NCBI GenBank assembly: GCA_964600665.1
Contig: CAZRKC010000023.1
Location: 1 to 37,652, forward strand
DNA from: CAZRKC01 sp964600665
Lineage (GTDB): Bacteria > Bacillota > SLNR01
Direction: 5' to 3'
Length of the DNA: 37,652 nt
The translations under genes were made by a program, and so were the position numbers. The notes beneath the pieces are model-generated. The model did not search any database and was not told where the DNA came from. It worked only from the letters and a program-made list of their open reading frames with translations. This document shows positions 24,428 to 31,731 of the stretch, piece after piece (the first letter of the stretch is position 1; each line of letters opens with the position of its first letter).

Positions 24428-25069
24428 TTGAGAAAATCTTATTCATTCATTCTATTCATGATCATCATCTTGATTCTGTCGGGTTGCGGCTCAAAAACCC
24501 AAGATCCGACCCCGACACCAACTCCGACACCAACACCAAGCGAAGAGACAGCTGAAGAGTTATTCTCTAAAGGGTTAGCAATAACGCAAATGTCTTTTGA
24601 CATCGTGATTGAGTCTGAGGGTCAGCAGATTGAAGGGAAAATGTTCATCAAAGACCAGAATATGCGGATGGAAATGGAAGCAGATGGCCAGTTATTAATT
24701 ACCATCGTCAATAGCACTGATAAAACTGCTTATGTTTATATGCCATCTCAGAACATGGCATACAAAGTCCCCATGGATACGGTCGATACGGATGAACAGT
24801 CTGCACCTACAGATTTTATTACGGACATTGACCCTGAGATCGTCGAAATGGGTGAAATTGTCACTCTCAACGGGGTCCAGTGCCGCAAGATGACCATCCA
24901 TCAAGAACCGGAACTCACCATGTGGATCCACTTAGAATATGGAATTCCGATTCGAGTCGAAATGGCACTTAATGAAACCAGTTTCAGCATGGAATATCGA
25001 AACATCCAAATCAACAATATCTCCGATGACCTGTTTAAACTACCAAATGGCGTAACCATCTCAGGTTAA
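24428..25069 (+). CDS. Putative lipoprotein with LolA/LppX-like fold
   Basis: 213 aa. An N-terminal lipoprotein signal (hydrophobic stretch then ILSGCGS, lipidated Cys20) is followed by a PT-rich linker (PTPTPTPTPTP) and a beta-rich domain with alternating strands (MSFDIVIESEGQQIEGKMF, NMRMEMEADGQLLITIV, AYVYMPSQNMAYKV). It ends in FKLPNGVTISG, which resembles LolA/DUF4292-type lipoproteins of Gram-positive bacteria that bind lipids or act in envelope upkeep. It should be anchored to the outer face of the membrane. Start TTG at 24428 has AGGAG 9-10 nt upstream. It is single-gene, followed by a strong bidirectional terminator. Confidence 0.8.
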   Translation: MRKSYSFILFMIIILILSGCGSKTQDPTPTPTPTPTPSEETAEELFSKGLAITQMSFDIVIESEGQQIEGKMFIKDQNMRMEMEADGQLLITIVNSTDKTAYVYMPSQNMAYKVPMDTVDTDEQSAPTDFITDIDPEIVEMGEIVTLNGVQCRKMTIHQEPELTMWIHLEYGIPIRVEMALNETSFSMEYRNIQINNISDDLFKLPNGVTISG

Positions 25070-25103
25070 ACAAAGCCACCGGGTTCACCCGGTGGCTTTG
25101 TTT
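25068..25103. terminator. Bidirectional terminator between two convergent genes
   Basis: A perfect 13-bp stem CAAAGCCACCGGG/CCCGGTGGCTTTG (25071-25083 with 25088-25100) with a 4-nt loop and flanking AAA/TTT serves both the lipoprotein gene and the minus-strand gene ending at 25108. It starts 2 bases after the lipoprotein stop. Confidence 0.9.
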
Positions 25104-25107
25104 CATA

Positions 25108-25572
25108 TTAGCCTTTCACAAATAGACCGGAAACGGCCTTGAAGATGTTCAAAAAGAACACTTTGACCACTTTCCCAAAACCAACACCTTCTAGCCGGAT
25201 CCCTTTTAATGCCGCTAGCGCTTTGCTCAAGGTGAAGTCTGACTGCAAATCTTCGATGACAGCACCATCGATATATGCACGAATTGTTGGGTCCTCAAGT
25301 CCGCCTGATTCAAACTCGGTGATTGCACATTCAGCATCCGTTGCCACTCCGATGATTTCCTCATCGTCACCCACCTTGATGAAGAAATTAACCCGTTCGT
25401 TTGCAAACATTCGTTTTGCAAGACTCGGAACTTTGTCTAAGTTATCGTTGTAATCCTCGACGTAATCGGCTAACTCATCGTAGTACTCAGTCGACGCGGC
25501 AACCACTGTTCCTGACACGAATGTCAGGACGATACCCAACATTAGCAGTATAGCAATCATCCTTTTCTTCAA
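25108..25572 (-). CDS. Small exported or membrane-anchored protein of unknown function
   Basis: 154 aa from a TTG at 25572 with AGGGGG 8 nt upstream. An ATG two codons earlier is too close to that site, and the longer frame back to 25734 overlaps the FeoB-associated gene. A signal peptide or anchor (KKRMIAILLMLGIVLTFVSG) precedes an acidic helical region (YYDELADYVEDYNDNLDKVP). A compact domain follows with NFFIKVGDDEEIIGVATD and DPTIRAYIDGAVIEDL, ending in KALAALKGIRLEGVGFGKVV and a hydrophobic tail. The strand pattern is loosely like SCP2-type sterol-binding domains (polar strand, then IRAYIDG, then a K-I-x-x-x-G helix), but I do not claim that family. Confidence 0.65.
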   Translation of the reverse strand: MKKRMIAILLMLGIVLTFVSGTVVAASTEYYDELADYVEDYNDNLDKVPSLAKRMFANERVNFFIKVGDDEEIIGVATDAECAITEFESGGLEDPTIRAYIDGAVIEDLQSDFTLSKALAALKGIRLEGVGFGKVVKVFFLNIFKAVSGLFVKG

Positions 25573-25678
25573 CCACATCACCCCCTGAATTCTGATATAT
25601 TGGATGAAATGTTCGATGCCATATATTCTTTTCCTTCTATACGACATCAAGTTTCCATAATAACAGGGGTGATTCTTA

Positions 25679-25834
25679 TTAAAAATGATGACCTTTGCAA
25701 CTTGTGCAACTTTTTTCTTGACTGCACCCGGCACATTTGCCGGTCAAAGCTTCCTTACGTACCTCTCTTCCTAAGAGATACAAGGCAGGCAATACGATGA
25801 TTGCCGCAATCAAATAGGTCATGATGTTCCCCAT
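25679..25834 (-). CDS. FeoB-associated Cys-rich membrane protein
   Basis: 51 aa. One transmembrane helix (MTYLIAAIIVLPALYLLGRE) is followed by a Cys-rich tail KCAGCSQEKSCTSCKGHH with two CxxC-type pairs and terminal His residues. This is the pattern of the FeoB-associated Cys-rich protein family found after feoB in Clostridia and other Firmicutes. It is thought to assist Fe2+ uptake through FeoB, perhaps by iron binding. ATG at 25834 has AAGGGG about 9 nt upstream and lies 18 bases after the feoB stop. It is the last gene of the Fur-controlled feo cluster. Confidence 0.85.
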   Translation of the reverse strand: MGNIMTYLIAAIIVLPALYLLGREVRKEALTGKCAGCSQEKSCTSCKGHHF

Positions 25835-25852
25835 ATTATTTATCCCCTTCCA

Positions 25853-27832
25853 TCAGGTCATCAACCTTGAACCGATCTGAAAGACCAGCATCGCGGCAGT
25901 CCAAGCAACGATCAACTGATAAGCAACTGAAAATGCAGTCCATCCCCAGGAATTCGTTTCCCGCCGGATGACTCCGATGACCCCAACACATGGAGTATAG
26001 AGAAGCACAAATACCATAAACGCATACGCTCCAATCGCTGAGAACTCATTGATCAGGACGGGTGCAAATTCAGTCAACCCTGCTGCCTCAGATAAACCGT
26101 ACAAAATTGCCGTATTTGCAACAACGATTTCCTTGGCAACAATACCGGATAAGAGAGACAATGCGTTTTGCCAAGAGCCAAATCCCAAAGGAGTAAATAC
26201 AGGCGCCAAAAAATGTCCGATCGTTGCGCCAAAACTGGTGCCAATTTCAGTCATTCCTTGTGCATTAAAGTTCAATATGAACCACAAAACCACACTCGCT
26301 CCAAATATCACCGTACCGGCTTTCACAAGATATCCTCTCACTTTTTCCCACACATGGATTCCAAGATCCTGAATGAGGGGCAAACGATATGGAGGAATTT
26401 CCAGTATGAGTGGTGTTTGTTCTCCAGCAAAGAAGAATTTCCGGAAAACCGAAGCAAAAACAAATGCCATCAGTATCCCTAACATGTATAGGGAAAAAGT
26501 CACCAAGGTTTCCTTGCCCGGGAAAAACACTGATGCAAACAAAACATAGACGGGAAAGCGAGCTGCACAGGACATGAACGGGTTGATCAGTATCGCAATC
26601 ATCCGGTCTTTTTCGCTCTCAATGGTTCGAGTGCTCATGATCCCGGGAACATTACAACCAAATCCCAACACCATTGGAATAAAACTCCGCCCATTCAGAC
26701 CCACTTTTGACATCCAATGATCCATGAGATATGCCGCTCTCGCCATATATCCAGTATCTTCTAGAAACGATATGAGGATGAATACGATTGCAATATTCGG
26801 CACAAATGTCAAAACCCCGCCGACCCCACCAATCACCCCATTCACCACCATCGATTCCAGCCAGGGAGAAACTCCTAAAGTACCAAAGGCAATCGAAACC
26901 CAGTCTGAGAGCGGACCTGAAAAAAATATGTCAATATATTCGGCAAAAAAACCGCCAATGGTAAATGTGAGATAAAACATCGTCCACATGATCATACCAA
27001 ATATGGGCAAACCCAATATCGGATGAAGCACCAACTGATCCACTGAATCCGTGTGCTGAAAGCCTTTACCGTTTCCCCGTTTAATAACCTTTTCAATCAG
27101 TTGGTTGATGATTCCGTAGCGCTCTGTAGCCAACTGATCGATGTGGATGGCAATTCCTTTGGCCTCATTTTCCGATAATCCAACAGAGCCAGAATCACCT
27201 TCCAGAACCCGCAACGCCATCCATCGAGTCGTATACTCCAGATGATCCTTGATGTCAGTAATCTGCCTCTCTGTTTGACCAATCAAACTTTCGAAATCGG
27301 GAGAGTATGCAAAATTGATAGGTGAATACTTTAACTTTTGCTCATGCACAAGGATGATTTCATCCAGCAATTGAGAAATTCCTTTTCGCTTGAGTGCCAC
27401 GATTGGCACAATCGGCACACCTAATTCTACAGACAATTTCTCAATGTCAATGGTGATTTGACGTGTTTCGACTTCATCCATCATATTCAGGGCCATCACC
27501 ACCGGTTGACCCAATTCGATGAGCTGAAGGCTTAGATACAAGCTTCGTTCTAAAGCAGTGGCATCCACAATGTTGACAACAACGTCAGGCTTTTCATTGA
27601 GAACGAACTGACGAGCAATGCGCTCTTCCAAGGAAAAAGGTGATAAGCTGTAGATTCCGGGCAAATCGACAATATCTATGATGTGTTCTCGATGAGTAAT
27701 CCGCCCCTCGATTTTTTCGACGGTGACCCCTGCCCAATTGCCCACATAGTAGTTACTACCGGTCAATTTATTGAACAAAGTTGTCTTCCCACTATTGGGG
27801 TTTCCAGCTAACGCAATTTTGAATATGTCCAT
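25853..27832 (-). CDS. feoB: Ferrous iron transporter FeoB
   Basis: 659 aa, inner-membrane Fe2+ transporter with a cytoplasmic G domain. Visible: G1 GNPNSGKT (10-17), the switch region around YVGNWAGVTVEK, G3 DLPGIYSLSP and G4-type NMMDE. The helical insert follows, then about eight membrane segments with the two gate motifs (VPNIAIVFILISFLEDTG with RSFIPMVLGFGCNVPGIM, and SGIVAKEIVVANTAILYG). The Cys in GFGCNVPG, important for Fe2+ passage, is present. It starts immediately after the feoA stop (adjacent bases) and is followed by the Cys-rich partner gene. Length is slightly shorter than E. coli FeoB. Confidence 0.97.
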   Translation of the reverse strand: MDIFKIALAGNPNSGKTTLFNKLTGSNYYVGNWAGVTVEKIEGRITHREHIIDIVDLPGIYSLSPFSLEERIARQFVLNEKPDVVVNIVDATALERSLYLSLQLIELGQPVVMALNMMDEVETRQITIDIEKLSVELGVPIVPIVALKRKGISQLLDEIILVHEQKLKYSPINFAYSPDFESLIGQTERQITDIKDHLEYTTRWMALRVLEGDSGSVGLSENEAKGIAIHIDQLATERYGIINQLIEKVIKRGNGKGFQHTDSVDQLVLHPILGLPIFGMIMWTMFYLTFTIGGFFAEYIDIFFSGPLSDWVSIAFGTLGVSPWLESMVVNGVIGGVGGVLTFVPNIAIVFILISFLEDTGYMARAAYLMDHWMSKVGLNGRSFIPMVLGFGCNVPGIMSTRTIESEKDRMIAILINPFMSCAARFPVYVLFASVFFPGKETLVTFSLYMLGILMAFVFASVFRKFFFAGEQTPLILEIPPYRLPLIQDLGIHVWEKVRGYLVKAGTVIFGASVVLWFILNFNAQGMTEIGTSFGATIGHFLAPVFTPLGFGSWQNALSLLSGIVAKEIVVANTAILYGLSEAAGLTEFAPVLINEFSAIGAYAFMVFVLLYTPCVGVIGVIRRETNSWGWTAFSVAYQLIVAWTAAMLVFQIGSRLMT

Positions 27833-28060
27833 TTATTCCACCACCGGTGTCACGTGAATGTTACTTAAAATGCCCCGACCAATCGCAACTCTCGTTCCCC
27901 GTACCTCAATAATCATTGGCCCGACTTTCGGTGCATTGATCACGATGAATTCAACACCGGGTGTCATGCCCATATCCTGCAATTTCTTTCTGACTTGTTG
28001 TCCCCATTCGATACTGTCAAGAATCACTTTGCGCCCTTTGGCGATTGCAGATAACGGCAT
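27833..28060 (-). CDS. feoA: FeoA, small SH3-fold partner of FeoB
   Basis: 75 aa. MPLSAIAKGRKVILDSIE, followed by QVRKKLQDMGMTPGVEFIVI and VRGTRVAIGRGILSNIHV, is the FeoA pattern (a small SH3-like domain with the L-x-x-MGMxPG loop). It acts at the cytoplasmic side to support FeoB. ATG at 28060 with AGGAGG 6 nt upstream. First gene of the feo transcript, directly abutting feoB. Confidence 0.95.
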   Translation of the reverse strand: MPLSAIAKGRKVILDSIEWGQQVRKKLQDMGMTPGVEFIVINAPKVGPMIIEVRGTRVAIGRGILSNIHVTPVVE

Positions 28061-28080
28061 GTGAGTTCCTCCTATATATT

Positions 28081-28099
28081 AATAATGAGAATTATTATC
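28081..28099 (-). promoter_or_regulatory. Fur box upstream of feoA
   Basis: Minus strand GATAATAATTCTCATTATT matches the classical 19-bp Fur box at 15 of 19 positions. It lies just downstream of the predicted transcription start, so iron-bound Fur would block the feo operon. Confidence 0.75.
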
Positions 28100-28109
28100 A
28101 ATTGACTTC

Positions 28110-28138
28110 ATTATACCGATCTGCATACGCGTTGTCAA
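28110..28138 (-). promoter_or_regulatory. Consensus sigma-A promoter of feoA-feoB
   Basis: TTGACA (28138-28133), 17 bases, TATAAT (28115-28110) on the minus strand, about 50 bases before the feoA start codon. A perfect match in both boxes. Confidence 0.9.
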
Positions 28139-28146
28139 TATGGACA

Positions 28147-28170
28147 CAAAAAAAACACCCTTCAGGTGTT
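28147..28170 (-). terminator. Terminator after tRNA-Sec
   Basis: AACACC (28170-28165), a loop, and GGTGTT (28159-28154) are followed by a run of T on the minus strand. It closes the sel cluster and separates it from the feo promoter. Confidence 0.8.
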
Positions 28171-28173
28171 AAG

Positions 28174-28270
28174 TGGCGGGAGCGTGTAGGAATCGAACCC
28201 ACCCAAGACAGGATCACTGCCTCGCACTGGATTTGAAGTCCAGATGAACCACCAGGCCCAATCCGCCCCC
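28174..28270 (-). tRNA. selC: tRNA-Sec (anticodon TCA)
   Basis: The minus strand folds as a selenocysteine tRNA of 97 nt with encoded CCA. The acceptor is GGGGGCGG with ACGCTCCC (an 8-bp design, one G-T and a terminal G-A). It has a six-pair D stem (TGGGCC/GGTTCA) with a 4-nt loop TGGT. The anticodon arm is CTGGA-CTTCAAA-TCCAG with TCA at 28236-28234. A long variable arm (GAGGCAG/CTGTCTT) and a T arm with TTCGATT follow. The anticodon arm is the one found in tRNA-Sec of many bacteria. It lies 29 bases after the selB stop, in the same orientation. Confidence 0.93.
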
Positions 28271-28299
28271 GCATTAATCCTATTGTACCACAATCGCTT

Positions 28300-30246
28300 T
28301 TATTCGCCAATATCCACTAATGCACGACCTGCGAGTCGCTTATCTCCTACACGCCGCGTCACCTTCATCTCGTCGAATAGCTCCAACAAACCTAACGCAT
28401 ATTTCCGGCTTGTTCCGAGCATATCGCGAAATTCCGCCAATGTTAACTCTTGTTGTTCTTTGAAATGGTTTCCCACAAAACGACCCGCTTCCTCCACGGA
28501 TTCGGCAAGAAATATCAATTCCTCATTAACACGCGTCATGACTCCTGAGTCTACTAAAACTTCAACAACTCGTTCCACCAATGAGAAAGAGAGGGATGTC
28601 GATGCCGAAAGTTCTTTCAGGGATGGTGGACTAAATGGATGCTTTTGGAATGCATCCATGATGATGCTTTTTGCATGAGTTTCCTCTGCCGAAAGCTTGA
28701 TGCGGAAATCAGGTAATCGTACTTTTTTATTTTCCGACATAACCACTGTTTTCTCCTGCAGATATTTCAAAATCACTGTAAAAGTTTTAGGCGATAGTGT
28801 TTTGTAAAGTTTTGTGCGGAGTTCCTCTTGCGGAATTCCCGATCGCAACGGATTGTGCATGTGGAATTTCTGCAAAAGGTCCACAGTCCATTGTTCATAT
28901 TGAGACAAAATGGACGCATGCACAACCATTATACGGCCATCAACACGAAAGAATTTCACTGCGTCAGACGAGTGCATTGCCTGAACCGCATCAATCACCT
29001 CATCATCAGACATCCCGGTTTCTTTTGCAAGCTCATCTTGAAAGTAAAACTGCTCTGGATGCTGCAAGAAAAAATGATCGAGTCTGTCCTGAGGTGTCCC
29101 TTGTTCTTTGACCATCAGTGCTTCAATTACCGAATTCTCAAAACGTTTATGTTTCCTTGCGTAAGGTTCCACAACCGTCCCCCCACCGATCGTATGAACT
29201 GGTGAGTAGGTGCGTAAGATAAATCGATCGCCTCGAGCAACAACGGCTGATTCCTCCAAAAATATCTGGACATAAGATGTTTCTCCCGGAGCCATCTCAT
29301 CTGCTTCAAGCAAGAGAATTCTCCCCAATACTTCCTGCGTCCCTGTATGAAAACGGATCCGGGTTCGATTCGTTAATGGACGCAGGATCTCTTTAGTAAA
29401 CGATACGTCTAACAATGTCAACCGGCAATCCAGTGCAGTCGTGGGGAAAAGCATACCGGGTTGAGCAATCACAAAACCTCTTTCCAAATCACCGACTTCA
29501 ACACCAGCCAGATTGGCTGCAACACGCTGACCCGCTTCTGCTAGATCAACCTTTTTCCCATGAACTTGAATTTGGCGGACACGAACCTCACGCTGAAGAG
29601 GCAGAATCTCTGCAACATCGCCCATCCGGAGGGAGCCTGAAATTAAGGTTCCGGTAACCACAGTGCCTGACCCTTTCATGGTAAAAACACGATCCACAGG
29701 TAATCGAAATCCCGTGTTGATGTTCTTGCCCTGGATCTCTTGAGTCATGTCATCGATAACTTGCTTCAGATGCTCGATTCCGTCACCCGTCACAACAGAC
29801 ACGGAAACCAGAGGGGCTGCCTCCAGAAATGTATTCCGAACCGCCTTTCGAACATCCTCTTGCACCATTTCGAGCCACTCTTCATCAACCAAATCTTTTT
29901 TTGTGATCACCAGGATACCATTTTCAATATCCAGCAAATCCAATATATGAAGATGCTCCAAGGTTTGCGGCATTACCCCTTCGTTTGCTGCAATCACGAG
30001 CAGAACCAGATCTAGGCCACCAACACCAGCCAGCATTTGCCTGATGAAACGCTCATGGCCGGGCACATCAATCACCCCTGCCAAACGCCCACTTGGCAGG
30101 TAAAATGGCGCAAAACCCAATTCAATGGAAATGCCTCTACGCTTTTCTTCAGTTAATCGATCCGTATCGACTCCAGTCAGATATTGAATCAAGGCTGTCT
30201 TTCCATGATCCACATGGCCTGCAGTTCCCACGATCACATATTTCAT
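28300..30246 (-). CDS. selB: Selenocysteine-specific elongation factor SelB
   Basis: 648 aa. An EF-Tu-like G domain (GHVDHGKT at 10-17, DVPGHERFIRQML, ITKKDLVD) with two beta-barrel domains is followed by the long C-terminal winged-helix region (about residues 380-648) that binds the SECIS hairpin in mRNA. It delivers Sec-tRNA to UGA codons at the ribosome. ATG at 30246 with GGAGG 7 nt upstream. It overlaps the selA stop by 4 bases (ATGA), so the two are translationally coupled. Confidence 0.96.
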   Translation of the reverse strand: MKYVIVGTAGHVDHGKTALIQYLTGVDTDRLTEEKRRGISIELGFAPFYLPSGRLAGVIDVPGHERFIRQMLAGVGGLDLVLLVIAANEGVMPQTLEHLHILDLLDIENGILVITKKDLVDEEWLEMVQEDVRKAVRNTFLEAAPLVSVSVVTGDGIEHLKQVIDDMTQEIQGKNINTGFRLPVDRVFTMKGSGTVVTGTLISGSLRMGDVAEILPLQREVRVRQIQVHGKKVDLAEAGQRVAANLAGVEVGDLERGFVIAQPGMLFPTTALDCRLTLLDVSFTKEILRPLTNRTRIRFHTGTQEVLGRILLLEADEMAPGETSYVQIFLEESAVVARGDRFILRTYSPVHTIGGGTVVEPYARKHKRFENSVIEALMVKEQGTPQDRLDHFFLQHPEQFYFQDELAKETGMSDDEVIDAVQAMHSSDAVKFFRVDGRIMVVHASILSQYEQWTVDLLQKFHMHNPLRSGIPQEELRTKLYKTLSPKTFTVILKYLQEKTVVMSENKKVRLPDFRIKLSAEETHAKSIIMDAFQKHPFSPPSLKELSASTSLSFSLVERVVEVLVDSGVMTRVNEELIFLAESVEEAGRFVGNHFKEQQELTLAEFRDMLGTSRKYALGLLELFDEMKVTRRVGDKRLAGRALVDIGE

Positions 30247-31688
30247 GGCAAAACCTCCACTTTCACCATCCGATCATTTTGTTCATATGCCAGATGCTCA
30301 AATACATGCATAATCAATAAGTCATCCCCATCCAGCAAAGTGCGAGGGTCCAATAATAAGGATTCATGCTCGATTCGAGTCATGATGGGTGTGTCCCCAT
30401 TCCGAAGTTTTGCCTGGAGTTCATTCAATGACATGTTCGCAGGCCTTACTGCGACCATCCATCCATTTAAAGGACTTTCCGGTAACGACCCGCCCCCTGC
30501 GCGGGACTCACCTTCCACCAAACCGATTTCACCCTGCAAGTCCCATACTTCAGAGATCATTGCAGCAAGATTCTTCGCTTTCTGATAAGTTTCATCCGAG
30601 CTCATGGATAGCATTCGCAAAACAGGGAGTGATGCTGTTAAGTCATCACCTTTTTCATAGACCCTCAATACTGCATCCAAAGCGGCTAACGTCATTTTAT
30701 CCACTCTGAGTGCTCTTAACAGCGGGTGCTTCTTCATCTGATCAATGGGGGCTTTTCTTCCCACAATCAATCCCATCTGAGGACCGCCTAATAATTTGTC
30801 CCCACTAAATGTGACCACATCCGCGCCCGTTGCAATGCTCTCCTGCACCGTCGGTTCATGTTGAATCCCCCATAAAGACAGATCAATCAAAGACCCGCTT
30901 CCCAGATCATCCAGTACCACAATGCCTGCTTCATGAGCAATACTCACCATATCCCCTAAAGAAACATCACTGGTGAAGCCAATCATTCTAAAATTACTGG
31001 TGTGCACTCTGACTAACATCGCGGTATCTGAAGTAATCGCCTTCCGGTAATCATCGGGATGCGTTTTATTCGTCGTGCCCACTTCAACAAGCTTCACACC
31101 ACTTTGTGCCATCACATCAGGAACACGAAAAGATCCCCCAATCTCCACTAACTGTCCGCGGGATACAATCGCTTCTTGACCTGAACCCAAAGCGGTCAAA
31201 GCCAAAAGCACCGCTGCAGCATTATTATTGACGACCAATGCACTTTCTGCACCCGTAAGTCGACAAAGCCGATCTTCTATGTGAGAATAGCGAGTGCCTC
31301 TCTCACCCGTCATTAGATCCAGTTCCAAGTTGTTATAGCAACATGCAATCCCGGATACAGCGTCTGCTATGACAGCGCTCAGTGGGGCTCGTCCCATATT
31401 CGTATGCAGGATCACACCTGTGGCATTGACGACCTGCCGCAACCCTTCTTTTGATTTGCTCTCCAGGAGGGTTTCCACTTCACTCACCCATTCATCCATA
31501 GTCAATACATGGATGTTATCTGCAGACAGTGCTGATTTCGCGTGTTGACGGAAATCATCCTGGATATGATCAATCGCTTGCAATACCAGCGACCTGGAAT
31601 ACTTCTCAATCAGGTTTCGCATCTGCGGCTGTGCAAGCATTTCATGTACTGCGGGAATCTGTCTCAAAATCTCATGCAAATGCATCAT
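30243..31688 (-). CDS. selA: L-seryl-tRNA(Sec) selenium transferase SelA
   Basis: 481 aa, PLP enzyme that turns Ser-tRNA(Sec) into Sec-tRNA(Sec) using selenophosphate. Key pieces: VNATGVILHTNMGRAPLS (88-105), ERGTRYSHIE, and PLP-binding Lys298 in FSGDKLLGGPQ. The extended C-terminal domain is present. Start at 31688 (or the next ATG) with GGAGG 7 nt upstream. It is 38 bases after the GNAT gene, the gap being mostly a tetranucleotide repeat, and overlaps selB by 4 bases. Selenophosphate synthetase (selD) is not in the window. Confidence 0.96.
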   Translation of the reverse strand: MMHLHEILRQIPAVHEMLAQPQMRNLIEKYSRSLVLQAIDHIQDDFRQHAKSALSADNIHVLTMDEWVSEVETLLESKSKEGLRQVVNATGVILHTNMGRAPLSAVIADAVSGIACCYNNLELDLMTGERGTRYSHIEDRLCRLTGAESALVVNNNAAAVLLALTALGSGQEAIVSRGQLVEIGGSFRVPDVMAQSGVKLVEVGTTNKTHPDDYRKAITSDTAMLVRVHTSNFRMIGFTSDVSLGDMVSIAHEAGIVVLDDLGSGSLIDLSLWGIQHEPTVQESIATGADVVTFSGDKLLGGPQMGLIVGRKAPIDQMKKHPLLRALRVDKMTLAALDAVLRVYEKGDDLTASLPVLRMLSMSSDETYQKAKNLAAMISEVWDLQGEIGLVEGESRAGGGSLPESPLNGWMVAVRPANMSLNELQAKLRNGDTPIMTRIEHESLLLDPRTLLDGDDLLIMHVFEHLAYEQNDRMVKVEVLP

Positions 31689-31699
31689 CTAGATACCTC

Positions 31700-31731
31700 C
31701 ATTCATTCATTCACTCACTCACTCATTCATT
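31700..31731. repeat. Tetranucleotide repeat (TGAA/TGAG) between the GNAT gene and selA
   Basis: Eight consecutive four-base units, CATT or CACT on the plus strand (TGAA/TGAG on the minus). The GNAT stop codon lies inside it, and the selA ribosome binding site (GGAGG) follows directly. Any change in unit number would alter spacing between the two genes. Because the unit carries TGA, stops appear in every frame. Confidence 0.85.

Noticed and set aside
25573..25734. N-terminal extension of the small exported protein to 208 aa
   Set aside because: It would overlap the FeoB-associated gene in another frame and put a signal peptide in the middle. A TTG with a good site exists at 25572.
28081..28105. 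Alternative promoter TTGATA-17-TATATA overlapping the Fur box
   Set aside because: It would start transcription inside the feoA ribosome site, and a perfect consensus promoter lies just upstream.
31700..31731. CRISPR or insertion-sequence interpretation of the short repeats
   Set aside because: It is a simple four-base tandem repeat without spacers or inverted ends. No CRISPR array, transposase or IS end was found anywhere in the window.
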